Part shown: positions 33,737 to 43,442 of the stretch, piece by piece
Numbering within the stretch: the first letter of the stretch is position 1
How the letters are laid out: each line of letters starts with the position of its first letter
Source: Candidatus Poribacteria bacterium
Lineage (GTDB): Bacteria > Poribacteria > WGA-4E > WGA-3G
Direction of reading: 5' to 3'
Length of the DNA: 64,000 nt
Assembly: GCA_026702755.1 (NCBI GenBank)
Contig: JAPPBX010000082.1
Span: forward strand, 62,001-126,000
Translations under genes and position numbers: made by a program
Notes under the pieces: generated by a model
What the model saw: the letters and a program-made list of their open reading frames with translations, nothing else
What the model was told of the DNA's origin: nothing
Database searches by the model: none

Positions 33737-36202
33737 TTAGAAACTGTAATACCAAGTTGTCGTAATTTGAGTACCTTGGCTGGATTCAAACGCTTTTGCA
33801 ATGTTAACCCTAACGATAAAATCATTTTCTCCAAACTGTAAACCGATGCCAATATTCCCTTTGGGATCGAAGGTATATGCCGGACCGGACACATTCCAAA
33901 CCTGACCTTCATCAAGAAAAGCAATGGCAAACGCGTTTCTGAAAATATTCCAACTGGATAGATTGGCTAAACGGTAGTGATATTCGACGTTAAGCAGAAA
34001 CCCTCGATCCCCTGCAAATGCGTACGGGGAAGACCGATGACCACTCTTATAATCTATTATACCCGCAGATTCTTCTGTGTGCCTGAGCCAAGGGTATCCC
34101 CTGAGTCCACCCATACCACCAATTACAAACTGGCGTTGAATTGGTAGCGATGCGTCGGAAAATCCAAACAAGAAACGCGTGCGGATCCGATTTTCCGCTA
34201 ACGGAAAAGCATACCGAAGGTGCAATAGTAGGCGTGTAAAATCAAAATCCGAACCCGCGGCAGCACTGCTATGTTCAACGAGGAGGGTACTGTGCCACCC
34301 CAAGGAATTTGTCCGCTTATCAAAATCGTATTGGAAAGTGAGGCTGCGCATCTGACCAGGGGTTATCGGTGGGTTTTCTCTCAATTCGAGGCTTGATTTC
34401 CAATTGGTAACAAACCAATCCGTGCTTTTCTGCAAATTCGCGTGTGATTCGGCAACCGCTGCCAATTTGAACGAATGGATTGACATAAGGGGTGCCCATT
34501 GCAAAGCCATTTCGGCACCTTGTCGCAAATAGTAATTTTGAAAATCTGGCATACCGATAGTGCGTTGAAAAATCGTCACTCCACGGTTGTGGCCCGGAAA
34601 AAGTTCGGGTGCGACTACTTCTGTTAATCGATGAACTTGTGCTGTTCCGCCAAGGTTCCAGCTGTAAGGTTTCCCCCAATTCGCTGTACCACCAACACGG
34701 TAATGGAGATGTGGATTTCCGAATGCATAACTTACCTTCCCAAAGAATTTTGACGTTTGACCGCTGATCGAATCCCCGACGCTCCACGCCCAAAGCGGTC
34801 CAATCTCTTTCCGTTTACCGACTTCAAAGCCGGTGCCGATTTCCCAGCCGGTAACGCGATTAAACCCAAAACGTAGTGGCGGATTGAGACCAAGATAGAC
34901 ATCGGTGGCAAGCGGCTTTTCATCAACAGTAATCGTTGCGATGTACTTTGAATCTTCCTCGTTAACCTGTAGGTTTATCTCCTCAAAATGGGGCATCACT
35001 TTAAACAACGTTTTAAGTGCCTGTTCAATGTCTTCGGAACCGTTTTCAAGGGTCCGCTGGATCTTTTCCTCTGGAATTTTTTTATTCCCTCGGACGCGGA
35101 CCTCGTGAATAGGTGCCTCTCCTGCCCAAAATCGGGTTGCTACAAGTAATGTTTGCATATCTAATTTTTCGGGAACCGTCTTGTCGCCTATTGATCTGTG
35201 GATTTGATTGCCACGAGGTCCAGAAATTTTCAGAGATTCCAGTACCGATATGGTTTTAGGAAGATTGTCCACAATAATTATTGCGGTCCGTTTGGCATCT
35301 TTTTCTTCAATACGCAGAGAGACTTTTCTGTCACTACTAAGGAGTACATTCGCAAGGACAGGCATAACCTTCGTGATGTCTCCAGAGCCGTTTCCAAGAA
35401 TTTTCATGATATTGGCTCTGGCTGCTCTTGTGTCCCCAATCTGTTTTGGATCCAGCCCTTCAGGTGTTGCCAGACCGTTCTGGATCTGCAGTTCATGAAT
35501 TGGTTTACCATCAATTTGCCAATCCCAAGACTTTGTCGGTTTAGGTGCTTCTTGTAAAACCGGAGTCTTTTTTACTTCACTCCTATTCTCATTTATATCA
35601 GGAAGTTTTGGATCTAATTCGATGGATTCGGGTGCCGGAAGAACTGGAGGCGGTGCGAGTTTCAAATCACGAGGTCTGAGAGCCATCAACTCAGGAATTT
35701 CAATACCGAGTTGATTAAGATTGAGCAGCAATTCGCCGAGCTGCTTTTGCAGGATTTCACCAACGATATTTATCAAATATACACCGCTGTCGCTATTGAC
35801 GATGACGAAGATTCCGGCAACAGTTTCACCTCTTTGGAGTGTATAGAGATGCAAATTGTCGCTTCCGACATCGCCTTGCCAGTGCTCGCCAAGTACGTTC
35901 CATCCGCGTCCCTTCAGTGTCTTTTCATAATACTGAACAACTTCCTTAAGATCGACAGAGCGGCTCCGATAATTGCGGAGGTGCAGGTTGTTTATAGTGT
36001 TGAACAGCGGGGCAACATCGGCAGTTGGGTCCTCCATCACAAGTGCGATGACACGCCGGTTCAAATCGAATTGAAATTCAGGCGATGGCAGATTTGGACA
36101 ATCAAAAGCGACAGTTCCGTCATCCGTTTGGAGTTGTGAACGTACAATGGGACTGATAAGAAACAGAAGTACTATCAATGTTTTCGTAATCGCATATTTC
36201 AT
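33737..36202 (-). CDS. DUF4252-POTRA-Omp85 barrel protein, copy A
   Basis: The 821-residue product has a signal peptide, then an N-terminal domain (about 35-165) whose LHLRNYRS, YYEKTLKGRGW and VYLINIVGEI segments resemble DUF4252. A linker rich in proline follows, then POTRA-like units (HEVRVRGNKKIPEEKIQRTL ... IATITVDEKPLATDVY) and an Omp85 barrel. The barrel holds the RQFVIGGMGGLRGYPW motif and ends in YYSF, a typical outer-membrane insertion signal. Omp85 proteins insert or translocate outer-membrane proteins or lipids. GGGAG precedes the ATG. It is followed by DUF4159 copy 2 and preceded after 12 bp by the PA14 gene. Confidence 0.8.
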   Translation of the reverse strand: MKYAITKTLIVLLFLISPIVRSQLQTDDGTVAFDCPNLPSPEFQFDLNRRVIALVMEDPTADVAPLFNTINNLHLRNYRSRSVDLKEVVQYYEKTLKGRGWNVLGEHWQGDVGSDNLHLYTLQRGETVAGIFVIVNSDSGVYLINIVGEILQKQLGELLLNLNQLGIEIPELMALRPRDLKLAPPPVLPAPESIELDPKLPDINENRSEVKKTPVLQEAPKPTKSWDWQIDGKPIHELQIQNGLATPEGLDPKQIGDTRAARANIMKILGNGSGDITKVMPVLANVLLSSDRKVSLRIEEKDAKRTAIIIVDNLPKTISVLESLKISGPRGNQIHRSIGDKTVPEKLDMQTLLVATRFWAGEAPIHEVRVRGNKKIPEEKIQRTLENGSEDIEQALKTLFKVMPHFEEINLQVNEEDSKYIATITVDEKPLATDVYLGLNPPLRFGFNRVTGWEIGTGFEVGKRKEIGPLWAWSVGDSISGQTSKFFGKVSYAFGNPHLHYRVGGTANWGKPYSWNLGGTAQVHRLTEVVAPELFPGHNRGVTIFQRTIGMPDFQNYYLRQGAEMALQWAPLMSIHSFKLAAVAESHANLQKSTDWFVTNWKSSLELRENPPITPGQMRSLTFQYDFDKRTNSLGWHSTLLVEHSSAAAGSDFDFTRLLLHLRYAFPLAENRIRTRFLFGFSDASLPIQRQFVIGGMGGLRGYPWLRHTEESAGIIDYKSGHRSSPYAFAGDRGFLLNVEYHYRLANLSSWNIFRNAFAIAFLDEGQVWNVSGPAYTFDPKGNIGIGLQFGENDFIVRVNIAKAFESSQGTQITTTWYYSF

Positions 36203-36214
36203 CCGGAATCTCCC

Positions 36215-37393
36215 TTACTGTTCACTGCCAATGTCCTCCAGACGTTGCTGTAGTTTCCGCAAAGCATCTGGAATGCGAGGCTTGCCGGGGCGATAGATAA
36301 TTTCGGGTGGTACAATTTTCCCTGACCGGGTTGACTCCCAACGCCAATTCCATTTGGGGGTTGTTACTGAGATAGAAGAACGAGACCACTCAGAAACGGG
36401 TTCCTTCGGGGGTTGATAGTACCACTGTAGCGCGATGAATTCTCGGGGACCCTGAAAGTAGTGAATTTCAACAGGATAGATGCCAGCTGCGAGCGTTATG
36501 TATCCTTGTTTACTCATTGCTGGATGAACTCCGTCATTATCCACAACCAACCTTCCATCGACATATAATTTCGCGCCGTCATCTGCGTGAAGCCCGAAGG
36601 TATAACGCCCCGGTGTATCAATTGCTAACTCCGCACGGAAGCGAATCGCAAAATCCTCAACGACAGACTGTATTTCTGGCGTGGGAAATCCCTCGGTATA
36701 CCTCCGTTGAGGAACATCAAGATTTGGTGTGACAAAGGTATAAACAGGGGTCAGAAGGTCGAAATCTGGCATCTGATGGATCGTACCGCCGGGGACGTAG
36801 ACTTCCCCGATTAAACCGTGTCCGGGCATTGCATCTGTTCCGAAGATACCGAGTCCGGCACCTACACCGTCAAGGTTTCCGAGTCCCACATCGGCTGCGC
36901 CAGTTCCGTGTACGAAGCCTTTTCCTGTCCCATATCCTCCGTGCCCAGGGCCTCCAACACCGCCCCCTCGTTGTCCTTCAATGACGACAGGACCCGCCAA
37001 TGCGCCATCGTCCTCGCCAAAACTGGCATTGGACACAGGACTCGGACTATCCGCTTGTGGAAGGTCAGTGTGTGTAACAACGTCAGGTGCTACATCAGCG
37101 TGAAGTGGTGCTTTCGGCACACTCACTTCCGGGGCGTATGTCGGTGAAGCTGGAGAAGAGGCTGATGCTTCAGCTTCACTCACTTGCGGCACTAAAGGTG
37201 TCCGTGGGGGTAAAACCCTTCGTCTCACCTCTTTCTCAGCTTCCGGCTCCAGTATTTCAGCCGATATGCTCTCTTTTTCTAACATAAAGTGATTGACGAG
37301 AAACGGCGAAACCGCTAACATCAATCCTATGTGGAGCGCAAATGATAATAATAAGGCACGATTTGTGTGTCTGCGCATTTTGTTATCCCACAT
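36215..37393 (-). CDS. TonB-like N-terminal anchor with PA14 domain
   Basis: The 392-residue product has one N-terminal transmembrane helix (about 14-34), a proline/alanine-rich linker (about 55-120) and a glycine-rich stretch (GGYGTGKGFVHGTG). A PA14 domain follows (about 240-340; TPGRYTFGLHADDGAKLYVDGRLVVDN ... YPVEIHYFQGPREFIALQW). The helix-plus-proline arrangement resembles TonB or TolA. PA14 domains usually bind glycans. It ends 12 bp before Omp85 copy A and is probably first in that operon. The start is uncertain: an ATG at 37378 has a weak GGGAT site. Confidence 0.72.
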   Translation of the reverse strand: MWDNKMRRHTNRALLLSFALHIGLMLAVSPFLVNHFMLEKESISAEILEPEAEKEVRRRVLPPRTPLVPQVSEAEASASSPASPTYAPEVSVPKAPLHADVAPDVVTHTDLPQADSPSPVSNASFGEDDGALAGPVVIEGQRGGGVGGPGHGGYGTGKGFVHGTGAADVGLGNLDGVGAGLGIFGTDAMPGHGLIGEVYVPGGTIHQMPDFDLLTPVYTFVTPNLDVPQRRYTEGFPTPEIQSVVEDFAIRFRAELAIDTPGRYTFGLHADDGAKLYVDGRLVVDNDGVHPAMSKQGYITLAAGIYPVEIHYFQGPREFIALQWYYQPPKEPVSEWSRSSISVTTPKWNWRWESTRSGKIVPPEIIYRPGKPRIPDALRKLQQRLEDIGSEQ

Positions 37394-37540
37394 GCATTTG
37401 GAAGCAACAAGGTTGTGAAGTTTACAAAAGAGGTCGGGATTCGGAGATCCCTCTTACAAATGTCCTTTCTCTGTTACTACAAACGAGCTCCCAAAAAGTT
37501 GCATATTTTTCCAAACTATCTCATATCGTTGTAAATATGC

Positions 37541-38323
37541 TTAGTGCGTGAGCGAATAGACAACGGCATTAATTCCCATTTTGAATGCCATATCCGAATA
37601 CTTGCGTGGGTAGAATGAATCCGCGGCGTGTTCCCAAGCATCTCCCCAATCGGTATTGAAGTTAATCATCATCATGATCCTGCGGTTGTCATCATAGATT
37701 CCGAGACACTGCACGTGACGACCGCCATCACTTGCTCTTTCATAAGTTCTTCCTCTGCGCGCTGAGCCCGCTCCGGGAATTTGTGCCAATTCGTTGATTC
37801 GATAGAAGCAGTGAAAGAGCGGATGCGACATCGGAATATCTTCTGGTTCACGTTCCGGGAAGATTTTTTTTAATTGTGTATAAAATCGCTTCCATGCTCC
37901 TTTTCCATGAAAATCATCAACAAGGATAAAACCGCCGCGCGTCAGATATTCCCGTAAATTTCTCGCTTCAGCATTGTTGAGTTCCAAACGACTGACATCC
38001 AGCATATAGCCGAATGGATAGCGAAAGAGTTCACCTGAATTAATATCAACCACCTTCTCCTCAGTACTAATCCTGATATTCGTCTGCTTGCGGAGTTGGA
38101 AAATAAAATTTCTATCTGAAGCGGGCCAATCTGTATCCCATTTACCTCGATGTCCTCGGACACCCCTGTATTTTAAACGAACGAAAGTGAATACGTCAGT
38201 CCCTTGATTCTCGGATGCAGCTGCAGACGCAAGATGATCGTTAAGAACAGATGGTACTGTCAATATAGATACCAGATACAGCATAAAGGATAGTAATATA
38301 ATACAATTTCTGCGTTGAGGCAT
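37541..38323 (-). CDS. DUF4159 protein, copy 3 (paired with Omp85 copy B)
   Basis: The 260-residue product has a signal peptide (about residues 1-30) and the DUF4159 domain: FTFVRLKYRGVRG, DWPASDRNFIFQLRKQTNIR, LFRYPFGYMLDVSRLELNNAEARNLREYL, DDFHGKGAWKRFY and MGINAVVYSLTH. The ATG at 38323 follows AAGGT by about eight bases and lies 22 bp after the Omp85 copy B stop. A longer frame to 38479 runs into that gene and is rejected. It is the third tandem relative of this family in 7 kb. Confidence 0.85.
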   Translation of the reverse strand: MPQRRNCIILLSFMLYLVSILTVPSVLNDHLASAAASENQGTDVFTFVRLKYRGVRGHRGKWDTDWPASDRNFIFQLRKQTNIRISTEEKVVDINSGELFRYPFGYMLDVSRLELNNAEARNLREYLTRGGFILVDDFHGKGAWKRFYTQLKKIFPEREPEDIPMSHPLFHCFYRINELAQIPGAGSARRGRTYERASDGGRHVQCLGIYDDNRRIMMMINFNTDWGDAWEHAADSFYPRKYSDMAFKMGINAVVYSLTH

Positions 38324-38345
38324 TCGTTGGACCTTGTTGTTTTCT

Positions 38346-40715
38346 TTAGAAACTATAAAACCAGACCGTATTAAATCGCACGCCCTGTTCCGATTCAAAG
38401 GCTTTCGCAACGTTAAATCGCAAAAAGGAGTCGGTTTCACCGAACTGGAAACCGATGCCAGCATCGCTCTTCGGAGCAAGCGTGCGTGTCTCGTCAGTCA
38501 CATTCCACGCTTGACCTGCATCTAAGAAAAATATCAAAAAGAGATTAAAATCAAAATTAAATTGCTGGTTTCCCCAAGTAAACAGTTGCGGTAAATAGAA
38601 AAAATATTCGATATTGAAGAGATAGCCGCGGTCACCAGCAACGGCATAAAATGGATAACCGTTCAAGAGTCCCGGTCCACCGATGACGAATTGGCGTTGA
38701 ATTGGCAGCGAGTCGGTTGAAAAACTGCCGACAGCACGCGTGCGTATCCGATGTTCACGCCATGGATGGGCATAGCGTAGTTGGAGCTGATACCGGGTAA
38801 AATCAAAATCTGATCCGAAGGTGGCATTGCCGTGCTCAACCGAAAATGTGTTATGCCAACCGAGATGATTTCGACGGGTGCTAAGATCATATTGGAACAT
38901 GACGCTCCGCATTCTTCCGGGCGTTATCACCGGATTTTCCGGTGCCTTTGATTTTGAACGCCAATTGAAGAAATGCCAATCCGTGCTTTTTTCTAAACTA
39001 TCATGTGTCTCAGCAAGTAGAGATAGTTTAAATGAGTGCGTCGGCATAACTGGTTTCCATTCCAATGCGATCTCAATCCCTTGTCTCAAATAGTAATTCA
39101 AGGGATCTCGCATCCCAAAAACTCGGAGGGTATCCGTCCCACCACCATCATAGTGAGAAAGAAAGTTAGGGGTGATTATGTCCGTGGAACGATGGAGTTG
39201 GGCAGTTACGCCGAGATGCCATGAAGAGGGTTCACCCCAGACTGCACTGCCGCCAGCTCGATAGTAGGTTTGTTTATTGCCGAGCCCGTAACCAATCTGC
39301 GCGAAGAGTTTTGAATTGTCATCACCAGTGGCCTCAGGAGAGGAACTGATTCCAAAGCCAAAGGACATACTATTTTCCTTCTGTCTCCGAAAGCCGGATT
39401 CGATGCGTGTGCCGATCTCCCATCCAGTGACACGATTGAATCCAAGCTGCGGTGCCCCATCCATATAAAAACGAGGATCAATCGGTTTGTCCACGACGGT
39501 AATTATTGCTGTCCGTTGCAAACCTTTATCTTCAACCACGAGATCTACCTTTTCAAAAGTTGGCACTGCCTGAGGGAGCTCTTTGACCGCCGCCTCAATC
39601 TCTTCAGGTCCTTTCTCAAGTGCTTTTCTCACTGTGTTCGCCTCGGTCCCTCGAATTACTATCTCGTGAATTGGATCTCCTGTTCGGGTCCGAAACGACT
39701 TCGCAAGCATCATAGGTTGTGTGTCATCTAACATTCCACCGGCACTAATCGTAACACTCCGTTCCGCGGCGTTCACCATGAATTTCGGTGAATCAGCAGA
39801 GCCGTTTTTTGATAAGAGACTATCTAATAAGTCAGTGAGGTCCTTGGATCCACTTTTCAATCCGTCGCTTATTCTGGCAACCTGTTTTTTTCCTGTTGAG
39901 CGAATCTGAATGCTTTCGATTGGGTGTCCGCGGTAGCTCCAATGCCCTTGATGGCTCTCGGTGTAGGTCTGGATAGACGATAGGTTGAAGGTTTTCTTAT
40001 ACGTTGTCTGCCCGTTGACAGTGGAGGTGTTCCCAGTAACGCGGAAGATCGTTGGCAGCGGCATGCGTTTTACTGTCTTTTCAGTGCCAAGTTTACCGAG
40101 ATTGACTAAGAGTCGATCTGTCTGTTGTAAAGGGACACTGCCAACCATATTTAGCAGCGTGCGTTCTACTGCCTCTTCAGATGTCTCTTCAGATTTCGGA
40201 AGGACGAGTTCACCCAGCGATTTCAATTCAGGGGTCTCAATGCCAAGTTCACTGAGATTTTCTAAGAGTCGATTTGTCTGTTGTAAAGGGACGCTGCCGA
40301 CGATATTTAGTAGAGATATGTTCTCGTCGTTTTTTACAATTGCAAAGATCCCAGCGATAGTGTTATCGGATCGCCGGTTTTGCCCATCAGTTTTCGCCAG
40401 CATATAAAGATGGTGGTTATTCGTTTCCTGTATACTGTGCCAGTTTTTCGCTTTCAACTTCTCATCGTAATACCAAGCCAATTTATTAAAAACACCTGCA
40501 TCGTAGCCATAGATGCGGATGTAGAGATCATCAACTGTATTGAAGGGTGTTGTCGTAGTGGCAAGTGCGATAATTTCACGCGTGAAGTGGAATTGAAACT
40601 TGGCGTTTGGCATATTGGGACAATCGAAAGGGATTGTCCCGTCCGACGTTGCAGCAGACATTGTTGGAGCCAAGATTATTAGGAAAAAGAATATGGCGAA
40701 AATGCTATCCTTCAT
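38346..40715 (-). CDS. DUF4252-POTRA-Omp85 barrel protein, copy B
   Basis: The 789-residue product has a signal peptide, a DUF4252-like N-terminal domain (FDCPNMPNAKFQF ... ISLLNIVGSVPLQQT), POTRA-like repeats and an Omp85 barrel with RQFVIGGPGLLNGYPF and a terminal FYSF. It contains an internal duplication: LLNIVGSVPLQQTNRLLENL and LLNMVGSVPLQQTDRLLVNL recur 52 residues apart. The ATG at 40715 is preferred because the signal peptide MKDSIFAIFFF begins there. It is followed by DUF4159 copy 3. The RGY motif of copy A is altered here to NGY. Confidence 0.8.
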   Translation of the reverse strand: MKDSIFAIFFFLIILAPTMSAATSDGTIPFDCPNMPNAKFQFHFTREIIALATTTTPFNTVDDLYIRIYGYDAGVFNKLAWYYDEKLKAKNWHSIQETNNHHLYMLAKTDGQNRRSDNTIAGIFAIVKNDENISLLNIVGSVPLQQTNRLLENLSELGIETPELKSLGELVLPKSEETSEEAVERTLLNMVGSVPLQQTDRLLVNLGKLGTEKTVKRMPLPTIFRVTGNTSTVNGQTTYKKTFNLSSIQTYTESHQGHWSYRGHPIESIQIRSTGKKQVARISDGLKSGSKDLTDLLDSLLSKNGSADSPKFMVNAAERSVTISAGGMLDDTQPMMLAKSFRTRTGDPIHEIVIRGTEANTVRKALEKGPEEIEAAVKELPQAVPTFEKVDLVVEDKGLQRTAIITVVDKPIDPRFYMDGAPQLGFNRVTGWEIGTRIESGFRRQKENSMSFGFGISSSPEATGDDNSKLFAQIGYGLGNKQTYYRAGGSAVWGEPSSWHLGVTAQLHRSTDIITPNFLSHYDGGGTDTLRVFGMRDPLNYYLRQGIEIALEWKPVMPTHSFKLSLLAETHDSLEKSTDWHFFNWRSKSKAPENPVITPGRMRSVMFQYDLSTRRNHLGWHNTFSVEHGNATFGSDFDFTRYQLQLRYAHPWREHRIRTRAVGSFSTDSLPIQRQFVIGGPGLLNGYPFYAVAGDRGYLFNIEYFFYLPQLFTWGNQQFNFDFNLFLIFFLDAGQAWNVTDETRTLAPKSDAGIGFQFGETDSFLRFNVAKAFESEQGVRFNTVWFYSF

Positions 40716-40860
40716 ATTTTTTAACAGCCTTTGGGAGAGTTGTGTCATTTTAACAGGTCACGGTTTTATTGTCAAACGCCAGAAGTAATCAGTCAGAACT
40801 ATTTAACTCTTCGGTAGGAGGGAATTCCGATTCCCGACATATTCTTCTGGAATGATCAAT

Positions 40861-40930
40861 GCTACCAATATTGATACCACATCAGCCACAAAGGATAGTC
40901 ATAAAATACGATTTATATCTGTCAATGCAT
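40861..40930 (-). pseudogene. Remnant of a DUF4159 gene after Omp85 copy C
   Basis: Read on the minus strand, the sequence beginning with an ATG at 40930 aligns with the first 70 or so bases of DUF4159 copy 3. They share ACTATCCTTT, TGGTATC and ATATTG blocks, and the preceding spacer is also conserved relative to the Omp85 stop. An immediate in-frame stop (ATG CAT TGA) and the absence of the remaining gene show it is a decayed 5' fragment. It explains why the third Omp85 gene lacks a DUF4159 partner. Confidence 0.65.
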
Positions 40931-40953
40931 TTTGTTATACCTTGCGGGTTTGT

Positions 40954-43251
40954 TTAGAAACTATAAAACCAGACGGTGTTGAATCGCATGCCTTGTTCCA
41001 ATTCAAGGGCTTTCGCAACACTAAAACGTAAAATACTATAGTTCTCACCGAACTGAAAACCGATGCCAACATCGCTTTTCGGCGTAAATGTGGATGTCTT
41101 ATCAAGGACATCCCACGCCTGTCCCATATCAAAGAAAAACACCGCAAAAATATTCGCATCAGAAAGGTCTATTATATTTTTCCCCCAGGAGAACAGTTTC
41201 CAGATGAACAGCTGCGGTAAGTGGTAAAGGTATTCGACATTGAAGAGGAACCCGCGATCGCCAGCAAAGGCGTAGAGTGGATAGCCGCTTAATAGTCCCG
41301 CCCCCCCAATGACAAATTGGCGTTGAATCGGCAGAGAGTCGGTTGAAAAACTGCCGATTGCTCGCGTCCGTAGCCGATGTCTACCGAACGGATGCGCATA
41401 TCTTAGGTGAAGTTGATACCGGGTAAAATTAAATTCGGATCCGATAGCGGTATTACTATGCTCAGCAAAGAAGGTATTGTGCCAACCGAGAAAATCGTGC
41501 CGGGTACTATAATCGTATTTGAACATCACACTCCGCATTCGAGTTGGTGTTATCACTGGATTTTCACGGACCTCTGATTTTGAACGCCAGTTGAGGAAGT
41601 GCCAATCCGTGCTTTTGCGTAAACTATCGTGTGACTCCGCAAGTAAGACGAACTTGAACGAATGTCTCTGCTTAACAGGTCTCCATTGCAAGGTGACCTC
41701 AAACCCTTCTCTCAAATAATAATTCTGATGATCTGGCACTCCAAAAACCCTGAGAATAGTCATCTCTGTATCGTCATAAACCGGAAAAAGATCCGGAGCA
41801 ATGCTGCTTGTCGTACGATGCAGTTGTGTCGTTAACCCAAGGTGCCATGAATGACGTTCACCCCAAGCTGCCTTGCCGCCGACCTGGTAGTAAACCTGCT
41901 TATTACCAAATCCGTAACCAATCCGCCCGAAAAATTTTGAGAGATCATCTCCACGGAATTCACGAGGAACGCTGATGTGGTAGGATGTGTCAGAAGACTT
42001 CCCCTTCCGGTAACCAGAATCAATATGTGCGCCCAACTCCCACCCACTGACGCGATTGAATCCAACCCGCGGTGCACTGTCAAAATAAAAACGTGCCGGA
42101 AGCGGTTTTTCGACTATGGTAACCACCGCTGTACGTCGATCGCCTTCCTCCTCAATTCGGAAACGTGCCGCCTTTAAACCCGACATCGCGATCGGGAGTG
42201 CTACGATCGCCTTTTCGATTTCTTCGGGACCCTTTTCAAGTTCTTTTCTAACATCGTCCGGATGTGTGTCTTGATGACCTTGAATCCGTATCTCATGGAT
42301 CGGTTCTCCTTCTCGGGTCCGAAACTGTTTTGCCAACATAGAAGGCTCATCTTTCTGATATGGTAGGTTCCCAACGATAATTGTAGCACTCCGTTCCCAT
42401 GAACGTACAAGAAGCTTCCGCTTATATTTAGGTGTGTTGGGGGACGGAAGACTCTTGAGCACTTCTTCAATATCAGCAGTTCCGTTTTGAAGTGCCTGCT
42501 TGATCTGGGTAATACTATTTTTGTTGTCTGATCGAATATCAATACGTTCAATCGGATGACCATAGTAAGTCCAATGTCCCTGAAGACTCTCATTATGGTC
42601 TCTGGAGAACGTTAAACCGAACTTTGATGATTCTTCTTTTTTTGAAAACCCTATCGAAAAAAAATGCGGCAGATCATCGGCGGTCCGAAATAGAGTTGGG
42701 AGTGGCATCCGTTCTGGTGGCGTTTCAAATTTCTGAAATATCTGTGCATCAAGCGATTTTAATGCAGGTATCTCTATCCCGAGTTGATCAAGATTCGCCA
42801 AGAGTCGTCCTATCTGTTGCGGCGGGATATCGCCTACGATGTTTAAAAGATGGACATTACTGTCGCTTTCTACAACGGCAAAGATGCCCAAAATTGTCTT
42901 ATCTGACTGCGCACTTTGTGCACTGGCTGCCTCAAGGATATAGAGTAGCACATCGTTATCTTTTTGGAGACTTTGCCAGTTTGCTGCTTTCAATGCTTCG
43001 TCATAATACTGCGTAAATTTATCAAATATACCAGCTTCAGTGTCATAGGTATGGAAATAAATATCTGACACTGTGTCGAAAAGTTCTGCCGTGCCAGCGA
43101 GAGCGATAAATTCGCGCGTAAAATGGAATTGAAATTTGGCGTTTGGTATATTGGGACAATCGAAAGGGATTGTCGCATCCGGTACTCCTGCAGACACTAA
43201 AAATGGCACAAGTAGCAGGAATAGAAATAAGACGAAAATGTAGTTTTTCAC
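40954..43251 (-). CDS. DUF4252-POTRA-Omp85 barrel protein, copy C
   Basis: The 765-residue product has a signal peptide (MKNYIFVLFLFLLLVPFLVSA), a DUF4252-like domain (FDCPNIPNAKFQF ... VHLLNIVGDIPPQQIG), POTRA-like units (HEIRIQGHQDTHPDDVRKELEKGPEEIEKA) and an Omp85 barrel with RQFVIGGAGLLSGYPL and a terminal FYSF. The GTG start follows AGGAGA by about seven bases. Downstream there is only a DUF4159 remnant. It lies 190 bp after the LamG-like gene, separated by a GGGCACCC hairpin. Confidence 0.8.
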   Translation of the reverse strand: MKNYIFVLFLFLLLVPFLVSAGVPDATIPFDCPNIPNAKFQFHFTREFIALAGTAELFDTVSDIYFHTYDTEAGIFDKFTQYYDEALKAANWQSLQKDNDVLLYILEAASAQSAQSDKTILGIFAVVESDSNVHLLNIVGDIPPQQIGRLLANLDQLGIEIPALKSLDAQIFQKFETPPERMPLPTLFRTADDLPHFFSIGFSKKEESSKFGLTFSRDHNESLQGHWTYYGHPIERIDIRSDNKNSITQIKQALQNGTADIEEVLKSLPSPNTPKYKRKLLVRSWERSATIIVGNLPYQKDEPSMLAKQFRTREGEPIHEIRIQGHQDTHPDDVRKELEKGPEEIEKAIVALPIAMSGLKAARFRIEEEGDRRTAVVTIVEKPLPARFYFDSAPRVGFNRVSGWELGAHIDSGYRKGKSSDTSYHISVPREFRGDDLSKFFGRIGYGFGNKQVYYQVGGKAAWGERHSWHLGLTTQLHRTTSSIAPDLFPVYDDTEMTILRVFGVPDHQNYYLREGFEVTLQWRPVKQRHSFKFVLLAESHDSLRKSTDWHFLNWRSKSEVRENPVITPTRMRSVMFKYDYSTRHDFLGWHNTFFAEHSNTAIGSEFNFTRYQLHLRYAHPFGRHRLRTRAIGSFSTDSLPIQRQFVIGGAGLLSGYPLYAFAGDRGFLFNVEYLYHLPQLFIWKLFSWGKNIIDLSDANIFAVFFFDMGQAWDVLDKTSTFTPKSDVGIGFQFGENYSILRFSVAKALELEQGMRFNTVWFYSF

Positions 43252-43389
43252 AAGGGTCTCCTATTGCCTTGGTGGGAGCGATTCACAATCACTTGTAGTA
43301 GATGAAGAGTTTTCCTGTCAAATATTACGAGGGACTAAAGGGCATTTATGGTAGATTTTAGAATTACGTGGACCTTGTGACATGTAAGC

Positions 43390-43410
43390 GGGCACCCACA
43401 AGGGGTGCCC
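43390..43410. repeat. GGGCACCC...GGGTGCCC hairpin
   Basis: GGGCACCC (43390-43397) pairs with GGGTGCCC (43403-43410) around ACAAG. It follows the LamG-like gene on the minus strand and could slow transcription, but no T run follows. The sequence resembles widespread short palindromic repeats. Confidence 0.5.
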
Positions 43411-43442
43411 CTACACGGTGTCTAACATTTTGACCTTCCGAT

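Noticed and set aside
38324-38479. N-terminal extension of DUF4159 copy 3
   Set aside because: The extra residues lie within the Omp85 copy B gene in another frame, and the signal peptide begins at 38323.
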